DNA of 64,000 nt from assembly GCF_040126305.1 (NCBI RefSeq), contig NZ_CP149510.1, positions 2,367,001-2,431,000 of the forward strand. The letters run 5' to 3'. The notes beneath the pieces were generated by a model. That model ran no database searches. It saw only the letters and a list, made by a program, of their open reading frames with translations, and was not told the origin of the DNA. Positions 58,018 to 64,000 of this stretch are shown here, piece after piece. Source of the stretch: Pararhizobium sp. A13 (GTDB lineage Bacteria; Pseudomonadota; Alphaproteobacteria; Rhizobiales; Rhizobiaceae). Every line of letters begins with the position of its first letter. Position 1 is the first letter of the stretch. The translations under genes and the position numbers were made by a program.

Positions 58018-59597
58018 CAGAGATCGTCGCCCACTTCGCCCGCCAGGCGCGCTGCAAAGGATGCGCGTGCGAGCAGCTCGGCAAGCTTCGTCACGCCCAT
58101 GGTTTCGATGCGCCGCGCGATGATGGCCTGGGCTGCAGCCTCAGAGGCTGCGGTCGCCAGCTCGTCTTCGAGCCCGGCGACAACCGGCGTCATCATCTGC
58201 TCCCAGTCATCCGCCACGATTTCGTCGACTGCCCGGTCGACCGCATCGCGGTCCGGAGTGGCGAGTGCCGGCGTGCCGGTCATCGGAACCGGTTTCTCCT
58301 TCCTCTTCGATCCGGATGGCTTCTGCGTTTCGTCGGTCTCTGCCGGCGCACTCTGGCGCGGAGCGACCAGCAGCTCGTCCTCGGCGGCGGGATCGGGAAT
58401 GCCGATCTTGTCACGTATGGTCGCCATCCCGACCTTCAGGCCGAACGGCACAAGCGTGGCAACGTTCTTTACCAGCTTCTCGATATCGATCTCGTCCGGA
58501 CGGCCGATCTTGATTTTCGGATAGGCCTTGCGCCTGCCGTGATTGAGATCGACCAGCGGCCGCACCAGGTCGCGATTGAGGGTGGCGGCAAGCTGCTTGG
58601 CATCCGAGCGCTCGATGTCGGCCCGCACGCCATCATGAACCTTGCCGACCGCATAGCCCCCGGCCTGCGCATCGGTGGTCGCGGTCTGGCCGAGAACGAT
58701 CTTCGACACCTGCCGATCGAGCCAGTCCTGGCGCTTCTCGTAAAGCTCATGCGAGCCGGAGATCGATGCCTCGATAAACTCGATCGACATCGACTGCGGG
58801 ATGATCGCGGCGAAGTCCGAGCCGATGCTGGCAACGGCGTTGAGAAGGATGTCCTTGTCGGCCGGCATCGCATCCGGACCGAACTTGCCGACCCGCAACG
58901 GCTGGCCATAGGCCTCGCAGAACACTGCCCAATCCTTGGCGGTGAAGCTCTTGAAGAGGAAGGTCCAGGCGATCGACCGTGCCAAGCCGCCGCGAATCGT
59001 CAGGCCGGATTTGACCTTTGCCCGGTGAACGATCCACTTGAACGGCAGCAACGGCTCGTTGCCCGCTTCACCGCGCAGCATCAACGTGTCGCGGTCGGTA
59101 ACGTCGAAATCGAACCACCGGGGATCGCGATACTTCAGCGCCTCCGGCATCCATTGCCCTTCGGACGTGTCCCAGATGATTTCCGTGGCGGAATAGCTCT
59201 TGCCGATCGCGTCGAGAATATCGATCAGCTCGTCTTCGAAGATGTCGCGTTCGATGACTTGGCGCACCAGCTCGGCATCGCGAACGCTTTCCGCGTCCTC
59301 GCCAGCGGCTTCCACGGTGATCTCCAGTCCGGACACCTGCCGTTTGCGGATGGTGAGGACACCGGCATAGTGGAGATCGCGCTCCTCCATGTCCTCGGCC
59401 AACTCAAGATATGCCTCGGCATCGCCATCGATGGAGTGACGCAGGATGCGCGCGAGTTTTTCGGGGGTGAGGCCGGGCGCCTGGTGACGGCCGAAGGGCT
59501 GGCGAACGCCGCGCGTCGTCACGCCGCCTTGCTCCTGCTTCAGAGCCGCCTTGACGATCGGCCGACCCGAGGCGTCGAGAATAGGAGAGAGAGCCAT
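58017..59597 (-). CDS. DUF935 portal protein, Mu gp29-like
   Basis: 526 residues: the DNA-passage portal at one capsid vertex. Motifs GLTPEKLARILRHSIDGDAEAYLELAEDM, VLTIRKRQVSGLEITVE and GKSYSATEIIWD (in pieces) are those of Mu gp29/DUF935. A GTG precedes the chosen ATG; ATG 59597 overlaps the terminase stop codon. The C-terminal 110 residues are helical and variable. Confidence 0.95.
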   Translation of the reverse strand: MALSPILDASGRPIVKAALKQEQGGVTTRGVRQPFGRHQAPGLTPEKLARILRHSIDGDAEAYLELAEDMEERDLHYAGVLTIRKRQVSGLEITVEAAGEDAESVRDAELVRQVIERDIFEDELIDILDAIGKSYSATEIIWDTSEGQWMPEALKYRDPRWFDFDVTDRDTLMLRGEAGNEPLLPFKWIVHRAKVKSGLTIRGGLARSIAWTFLFKSFTAKDWAVFCEAYGQPLRVGKFGPDAMPADKDILLNAVASIGSDFAAIIPQSMSIEFIEASISGSHELYEKRQDWLDRQVSKIVLGQTATTDAQAGGYAVGKVHDGVRADIERSDAKQLAATLNRDLVRPLVDLNHGRRKAYPKIKIGRPDEIDIEKLVKNVATLVPFGLKVGMATIRDKIGIPDPAAEDELLVAPRQSAPAETDETQKPSGSKRKEKPVPMTGTPALATPDRDAVDRAVDEIVADDWEQMMTPVVAGLEDELATAASEAAAQAIIARRIETMGVTKLAELLARASFAARLAGEVGDDL

Positions 59598-61240
59598 CAC
59601 ATGATTCCTCGACGGCCGCGCAGGCTTGCCATGCGGAAAGCCTTCTCGCCGTCATTGCTGGATGTTTCGGAAAAACGGCTTTCGACCGGCGTTGCCGGTG
59701 CATAGGAATATTCGTGCCACTGCATGCGACTGGCGAAATGCGCCAGCGCCAGCGCGATCGCATAGTCGCCGTGCCGTTTCTTGTTGGTCTCACCCGTGCG
59801 CGAATCGGGAATGCTTGGAATGCCGCGGATGACCTTGACCAGGCGAAGGTCGGACAGATGGTCATCGTTCTTCGAAATGGCGATCGCATCGTCTTCGAAG
59901 GCCGCCTTAAGCGGCGGCATGTTCACCCGATACCATTCCTGCGAAAACTTGATGGCGTGGACCAGACCGGCCGGATGATCCTTGTCACGCAGGCCGAACA
60001 GCCGGCCCATGTCTTCGGCGACCGTCCAGCCCATGCCGGTGGCGTCGAAGGCAGCGCCGACGAGGCGTGGCGACGCCTTCAGCACCGTCCGCGTGATCAT
60101 CTTCTGCTCGTCGCCAGGAACGCCACGAAGTTCGAACGTCAGCGCGCTCGTGCGTTTCAGCACCTTGTCGATCGACAGCAGCGTGCCGACCGACAAGTCG
60201 GCGACGCGGGCAAAGTCGAAGCCGAAGGCATGCATCAGCGCTGGATCGAGTTCGTCGAGCGCGGCCTCCAGTTCGATCATGAAGGGCGCCAGCAGGCTGC
60301 GGCGCTTCAGTTCCGGCAGGTGCAGGAAGTCGAGCGGAAGATCGAGCGGCAGCACCGGCGCGCTCGATGTCATGCGCGCCTCGATCAGCGGGCCGGTCAA
60401 CCAGGCACCTGTGCCCATGGTCGGAATGCAGAACAGTTCTTCGTCGGCGCCGTCGCCATAGAACTTGATGATGCTCTCGCGCCATTCGGCTTCCGCCTCG
60501 GGCGTCCAAGGCTTGTTGGTGACCAGGCAGATGCGCTGGTAAAGGCCGTCCTGCAGGGCCTCGTCAAAATCGATATGCAGGTGAGCATAGGACGAGCGGC
60601 CGCCCAGGATGTCCTGGATCTGAATGTTGAACTCGTTTTCCGTGCCGTTGTGGGTGGAGCAGACGACGACCTGGCCGCCCCACATCAGGAATGCCAGCGC
60701 CGCCTTCAGCAGCTCCTTCAGGTTATCGACGAAGGCGGCTTCGTCGATCATGACGACGCCCTGCTTGCCGCGCAGGGAGCGGGGCGCCGACGACAGGCCG
60801 ATGATCTCGAAGCCGGAGGCAAAGCGGATGCGGAACGCCTGGATCGAGCGCACACCTTCGTCGTCGCTGTCGTCGAAAAGGAACTCGTCCATTTCCAAGG
60901 CGGCGGTCGAAAACGCGCGGGCCCACATGGCGCAGGCGTCGATGAACTCGCGCGTCATCTCCTGGCTGTAGGAAATATACATGACGTCCATGCCGCCCGC
61001 GTCCTTGGCGCGGCCGGCACGAAGCACGGCATAGGAGGCAAAGCCCCAGGTGAGACCGATACGGCGGCTCTTCTCGATGAACAGAACGTGGCAGGTCGAG
61101 CTTTCCAGCAACGCGACCGCCCGCGACTGGTAGGGCAGAAGCGCCTTTGGCAGGCCGAGCTGATCGATGATGCCGGGCAGGACAGCCGTCGATTGCCGGC
61201 GGATTTCCGCCCATTCTTCCTTCGAGAACGGTGCGCTCAC
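59597..61240 (-). CDS. Terminase large subunit, Mu gp28-like
   Basis: 547 residues; packages DNA into the prohead and cuts it headful-fashion. The N-terminal ATPase has a Walker-A-like loop IEKSRRIGLTW (Lys57, Gly62 region) and Walker B VVMIDEAAF with Asp166-Glu167. Motif III-like VVVCSTHNG follows. The RNase H-fold nuclease lies in the second half (FGFDFARVADLSVG and AFDATGMGW with acidic residues). Confidence 0.95.
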   Translation of the reverse strand: MSAPFSKEEWAEIRRQSTAVLPGIIDQLGLPKALLPYQSRAVALLESSTCHVLFIEKSRRIGLTWGFASYAVLRAGRAKDAGGMDVMYISYSQEMTREFIDACAMWARAFSTAALEMDEFLFDDSDDEGVRSIQAFRIRFASGFEIIGLSSAPRSLRGKQGVVMIDEAAFVDNLKELLKAALAFLMWGGQVVVCSTHNGTENEFNIQIQDILGGRSSYAHLHIDFDEALQDGLYQRICLVTNKPWTPEAEAEWRESIIKFYGDGADEELFCIPTMGTGAWLTGPLIEARMTSSAPVLPLDLPLDFLHLPELKRRSLLAPFMIELEAALDELDPALMHAFGFDFARVADLSVGTLLSIDKVLKRTSALTFELRGVPGDEQKMITRTVLKASPRLVGAAFDATGMGWTVAEDMGRLFGLRDKDHPAGLVHAIKFSQEWYRVNMPPLKAAFEDDAIAISKNDDHLSDLRLVKVIRGIPSIPDSRTGETNKKRHGDYAIALALAHFASRMQWHEYSYAPATPVESRFSETSSNDGEKAFRMASLRGRRGIM

Positions 61241-61815
61241 TTCTGCACCCCGAGGATCTGGCCGAGGATGGCATCGGTCGTCTCGGTCGACATGCCCTTC
61301 ATTTTGGCCACGGCCTGGACGGCTTCGACGGCCTTCGCCTCAAAGTCCTTTTCGACCTTCAGGCGGCGGGTCGTGGACACGCCTTGCGCCTGCGCTGCAG
61401 CCCGCAGCGCGTTTGCCAGTGACATCGCGCCCTTGGGATCGATGCCCGCTTCGCCGGCCGAGGTGAGCAGTTCGAAGACGAGGGTCTTGATCGCCTCAGC
61501 GGCGATCAGGGTGAGATCGTCGGACGCCTGGGCATCGAACTTACTGGCGATCGTCGAAGCGATTTCCCGCGTCTGGTTCATGCGATGCGACATGGTCGCC
61601 AGCTTGATCGAATACCGATTGAAGGCAGAGAACGATGGAATATTGAATTCCAGCTCGCCACGATGCTCTTTCTTCAGAGCCTCAAGCTTGCCGTAGAATT
61701 CGGCGTAGATGTCGGTCTGGGTCCGGTCCCGGTCCTGTAATTGTTCGGCGGCCCAGGCAACGACCGGGCCGCACTCGTCAGGCAGTAGCTCAATTCCCGA
61801 AAGGCGGCTGCGCAT
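61237..61815 (-). CDS. Small terminase-type protein, Mu gp27-like (DUF3486)
   Basis: 192 residues, helical, with the DUF3486 stretch TQTDIYAEFYGKLEALKKEH, EFNIPSFSAFNRYSIKLA and REIASTIASKFD. Upstream of and overlapping the large terminase, the usual pairing for recognition of packaging DNA. Confidence 0.88.
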   Translation of the reverse strand: MRSRLSGIELLPDECGPVVAWAAEQLQDRDRTQTDIYAEFYGKLEALKKEHRGELEFNIPSFSAFNRYSIKLATMSHRMNQTREIASTIASKFDAQASDDLTLIAAEAIKTLVFELLTSAGEAGIDPKGAMSLANALRAAAQAQGVSTTRRLKVEKDFEAKAVEAVQAVAKMKGMSTETTDAILGQILGVQK

Positions 61816-61816
61816 A

Positions 61817-62116
61817 TCATTCCACCAGCGAAGGGCGGGCGACGCCTTCCAGCTCTATGCGGCGATCGACGTGATCCTGACCGGCGCGCCGCAGCTCGGC
61901 AATGAACACACTGCCGGCTTCCGTGATCTTCACCGCACCGATGTCTTCGAGGTAGCGCAACTGGACGCGCACCCATCCCCGCGATCGACGGTGACCGAAG
62001 GTGTCGAGGACGGTGGTCAACAGCGCTTCATTCAGCCGGTTGTCGGTCTGCTTCGACAGTTCTTTCAGAATGACCAGGCGCGCATCCTTGGTCAGATGCT
62101 CGTTAAAATCGCTCAT
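61817..62116 (-). CDS. Winged-helix phage protein (VpaChn25_0724 family), Mu gp26-like
   Basis: 99 residues. LVILKELSKQTDNRLNEALLTTVLDTFGHRRSRGWV and the terminal ELEGVARPS match this small winged-helix family that occupies the Mu gp26 position. Start MSDFNEHLTKDAR; DNA- or RNA-binding presumed. Confidence 0.85.
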   Translation of the reverse strand: MSDFNEHLTKDARLVILKELSKQTDNRLNEALLTTVLDTFGHRRSRGWVRVQLRYLEDIGAVKITEAGSVFIAELRRAGQDHVDRRIELEGVARPSLVE

Positions 62117-62478
62117 GCAACATCTCTCTTCATCAGGAAGTCCTGCACCTGAAGCACCGTGCGCGAAGTGCTCAATTGGTTCTCTTCCATTCGGCCGAGC
62201 TTGCCCGAGAGGTCGGCGATTGCCATCCGCATCTCCATGAAGGCTTTCGCGTCGGGCAGGTGCTTCATCTCGCCTTCGATCGCCTGGGTGCGGCCACCCA
62301 GCGCGACGACGGCTTCTGACAGCGCCTCGATCTTGGCGTCGGTCTTCGTCCTGTAGGCGTCCAGTTCGGAGGCCATCTTTTTGGAGGGCGACGAAATCAT
62401 CATCCAGATCGAGGAGCCGAGTGAGATCAGCAATGCTGCCAACGTGGCCCATGCCTTGAAGGGTTCGAGGTCATTCAT
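62113..62478 (-). CDS. DUF2730 membrane-anchored coiled-coil protein, Mu gp25-like
   Basis: 121 residues: one N-terminal helix (WATLAALLISLGSSIWMMIS) and then a long heptad region (KIEALSEAVVALGGRTQAIEGEM). This layout and position are those of Mu gp25 (DUF2730), probably a spanin-like or lysis-accessory component. Confidence 0.85.
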   Translation of the reverse strand: MNDLEPFKAWATLAALLISLGSSIWMMISSPSKKMASELDAYRTKTDAKIEALSEAVVALGGRTQAIEGEMKHLPDAKAFMEMRMAIADLSGKLGRMEENQLSTSRTVLQVQDFLMKRDVA

Positions 62479-62696
62479 CGGTGATATTTCTCGGCTTCAT
62501 GAAGCGTCTGGCAATCGATGCAGCGGCACGCAAACGGCGCGGCGAGACGGCGTTCTCGGGAGATCGGCACATCGCACTCTATGCAAATGGCCGATCCGGG
62601 TTGCTTGAGCGCGACGGCGGCATCAGCAATGCCGGCGTCGCGCTCCTGGTCCGCCCGTTCGGCGGCAAGGTCAAAGGCAGCGTTCGAAAGGTTCAT
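62475..62696 (-). CDS. TraR/DksA-type zinc finger protein (73 aa)
   Basis: Contains a four-cysteine finger ICIECDVPISRERRLAAP then FACRCIDCQ, the TraR/DksA C4 motif. These small proteins bind the secondary channel of RNA polymerase and can mimic ppGpp/DksA action. Encoded in the lysis region, as the corresponding gene of many Mu-like phages. Confidence 0.9.
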   Translation of the reverse strand: MNLSNAAFDLAAERADQERDAGIADAAVALKQPGSAICIECDVPISRERRLAAPFACRCIDCQTLHEAEKYHR

Positions 62697-63052
62697 TTCG
62701 GGTCGGCTCGAATGCGGTTAGAGGAAACCAGATCACGGCCCGTCGCTGCCTGCAGGGTGAGAATGTGCGGTTCGAGGAACGTCTGAATGTCATCGCGCGT
62801 GTTGAGATCGAAGCGCTTCAGGGCGTCGGGAACTGACCGCGAGACGTAGTCGATGGCGTCATCGAGCGAGCCGCCCGGAAGCAGCAAAAGCTTTGCACCA
62901 TTGCCGAGAGCAGACTGAAGCGCGTCCTTGTGCTTGGCGTCGATCTGAATGCCGGTCCAGCGGCTGAACAGCGTGCAGAAGGCGGCGATGACGGTGACGA
63001 TCGCCATGTCGAGAAGTGGCGGCAGAACCTGAGTGAGCAGGATTTCCTTCAT
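62693..63052 (-). CDS. Holin-like membrane protein (119 aa)
   Basis: One clear N-terminal helix (VLPPLLDMAIVTVIAAFCTLF) and a helical hydrophilic remainder (DAKHKDALQSALGNGAKLLL), as in LLH/6-1 type phage holins. Next to the endolysin gene, so presumably forms the hole that releases it. ATGA-type overlap with the next gene. Confidence 0.75.
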   Translation of the reverse strand: MKEILLTQVLPPLLDMAIVTVIAAFCTLFSRWTGIQIDAKHKDALQSALGNGAKLLLLPGGSLDDAIDYVSRSVPDALKRFDLNTRDDIQTFLEPHILTLQAATGRDLVSSNRIRADPK

Positions 63053-63054
63053 GG

Positions 63055-63891
63055 TCAGTCCTTTGATTGGAAGGGTTCGAGTGCTTTGGCAGTGTTCCGA
63101 CCGACGATGCCGTCGACGGTGAGGCCGCGAGAGCGCTGGAAGGTTTTGACCGCAGCTTCGGTACCGGGACCGAAATTGCCGTCGATGGTGAGGAGGTAGT
63201 GGCCGGCGGCAGCAAGGGCGCGCTGCAGCTCGACGACCAGGTCGCTTTCATGGCCGCGCCGCAAGACGACGAAATCCTGTTCGGTCGCGATCCTGTCGCC
63301 CACGATGACAGCGACGAGCTGCTTTGCCTTGGCGAGATACTTGGCGCGGTCGGCAAGGCCATTTCGCCCGCCGTTCACGACCTTGGTGACGGCGACCAGG
63401 TCATCGCGATCGGCGAGCTTGTTGAGGCCCTTGGTCGCCCAAAAAAAGAATGCCGCCCAGGCCGCCCAGGGGAACAGCGCCACAAGATGCGGTTGCTGTT
63501 CGAAGTCGGGGCAGTCAGGAATGAAAGCCCGTAGCCAGGCGGTAAAATTGCGGTAGTTGTCGCGGCCGGTCAGCTGGATCGGACCACGCCCCTTGAAGCG
63601 CACGCCGTCACCCTTGCGGGTATTGCCGAGATCGGCCCGGCCTTCATAGGCAGCACCCGAGGCATATTCTTCCGTGGTGCTGAAGCCGTCGCTCTCATGG
63701 CCGAGCTGCGCCAGGAGGTGCGCGATCCGCACTGCCGTGGTCACCGCGAACTGTTCGAACAGCTGAGGCAGAAGTGGTGCGAAGGATGCAATGATCTCGG
63801 CCTGACGCCGTGCCTTGAAGGCAGACAGTTTCGGCGCGATCGCCCTCAGGACGGACGCATCGATCCGACTGGCAAGGGAAGTACCCGGCAT
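63055..63891 (-). CDS. Endolysin: GH19-type lysozyme/chitinase domain plus peptidoglycan-binding domain
   Basis: 278 residues. The GH19-like catalytic half has LAQLGHESDGFSTTEEYASG and RFKGRGPIQLTGRDNYRNF, with the paired glutamates of the family in the GHES.. and STTEEY stretch. The last about 70 residues are a PG_binding_1 domain (ELQRALAAAGHYLLTIDGNFG then FQRSRGLTVDG). No signal peptide, so release needs the holin-like protein. Occupies the Mu lys (gp22) position; a late element precedes it. Confidence 0.93.
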   Translation of the reverse strand: MPGTSLASRIDASVLRAIAPKLSAFKARRQAEIIASFAPLLPQLFEQFAVTTAVRIAHLLAQLGHESDGFSTTEEYASGAAYEGRADLGNTRKGDGVRFKGRGPIQLTGRDNYRNFTAWLRAFIPDCPDFEQQPHLVALFPWAAWAAFFFWATKGLNKLADRDDLVAVTKVVNGGRNGLADRAKYLAKAKQLVAVIVGDRIATEQDFVVLRRGHESDLVVELQRALAAAGHYLLTIDGNFGPGTEAAVKTFQRSRGLTVDGIVGRNTAKALEPFQSKD

Positions 63892-63940
63892 ATTTCTGGC
63901 CCCAACGTGCAGTGAGTGTGGGGCGACAATGGGGAGTTTT

Positions 63941-63984
63941 CAGAAGGGGAAACAGCCGCAAGGGTTTGTGGCTAAGAGCCGAAG
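63941..63984 (-). promoter_or_regulatory. Late promoter-like element upstream of endolysin gene (copy 2)
   Basis: 35 of 44 positions identical to 56005-56048; most differences are transitions. Ends 50 nt before the endolysin start. Corresponds to Mu Plys by position. Confidence 0.65.
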
Positions 63985-64000
63985 AAGCTCAACTGGCGAT

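Larger units (their letters stand above)
33380..64000. mobile_element. Mu-type prophage (structural half), continuing past the right edge
   Basis: From 63891 to 37510 all genes are on the minus strand in Mu late order (endolysin, holin-like, gp25/26/27/28-like, DUF935 portal, MuF, protease I, head T, gp36, gpG, gp37), followed by a lambda/GTA-type tail. The early/transposase end is outside the window. The left limit is uncertain: it lies somewhere between the tRNA end (33370) and the HNH gene (33922); 33380 is given because a 5'-TG followed by AT-rich direct repeats, as at Mu-type ends, starts there. Five-bp target duplication cannot be checked because the other end is missing. Confidence 0.85.

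Noticed and set aside
57936..61696. Two plus-strand ORFs of 589 and 660 codons over portal and terminase
   Set aside because: Antisense shadows of the DUF935 and terminase genes.
1..64000. CRISPR arrays, rRNA genes and insertion sequences
   Set aside because: None seen: no regularly spaced identical repeats, no rRNA-like stretches, no transposase ORF.

Overview
The window is a piece of alphaproteobacterial chromosome, most likely Rhizobiaceae (Rhizobium/Agrobacterium/Neorhizobium group). The base composition is GC-rich. The gene set fits: a PleC-like kinase beside pepN, an Lrp/EamA divergon, AMP nucleosidase, PilZ pairs and a caspase-Sel1 protein. It splits into an ordinary host segment (about 1-33.4 kb) and the structural half of a Mu-type prophage (about 33.4 kb to beyond the right edge).

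Host segment. From the left: the 5' part of a PleC-like sensor kinase; aminopeptidase N; an EamA transporter convergent with an MFS transporter; two tiny proteins; a family-4-like uracil-DNA glycosylase and an Hsp70/YegD-like protein. Next come ETF-ubiquinone oxidoreductase behind an ACGT-rich promoter/operator, an L,D-transpeptidase lipoprotein, and a betaine-type ABC binding protein plus permease with no ATPase beside them. An EamA/Lrp divergon, DoxX and an oxidoreductase/HxlR divergon follow. A lipid/envelope cluster (GT39, DagK-like kinase, GT2, LPG-synthase-TM protein) leads to AMP nucleosidase, YnfA, two small membrane proteins and a glutathione S-transferase that is frameshifted in its first 10 codons. 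After these lie a DUF2147 protein, a one-repeat Sel1 protein with a structured leader, a HisC-like aminotransferase, two PilZ proteins, a secreted caspase-Sel1-peptidoglycan-binding protein, and tRNA-Ser(GCU).

Prophage segment. Everything from 63.9 kb down to 37.5 kb is on the minus strand in the order of phage Mu's late genes: endolysin, holin-like, DksA-type zinc finger, DUF2730, winged helix, small and large terminase, DUF935 portal, MuF, (secreted cargo gene), protease I, decoration protein, major head T, gp35/gp36/gpG/gp37-like proteins. These are joined to a lambda/GTA-like non-contractile tail: tube, G/GT-like chaperones, tape measure, distal tail proteins, NlpC-like protein, J-like tip and fibres. 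A Dam-type methylase sits where Mu carries mom, and beyond it is an A+T-richer accessory block (two membrane proteins and an HNH-type protein). The early/transposition genes would lie to the right, outside the window.

Main points of interest: (i) a G GGA AAC slippery heptamer at the end of the tail chaperone gene that opens exactly into the DUF1799 frame, a lambda G/GT-type programmed -1 frameshift; (ii) a 44-bp element repeated upstream of only the endolysin and protease genes, the positions of Mu's late promoters Plys and PI; (iii) a MuF head protein with a C-terminal extension resembling phage nuclease toxins; (iv) a metallopeptidase-like H-x6-D...H domain inside the tape measure; (v) an uncharacterised accessory block that could be a defence or exclusion cassette. 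All functional calls are from reading the sequence; no database search was run.
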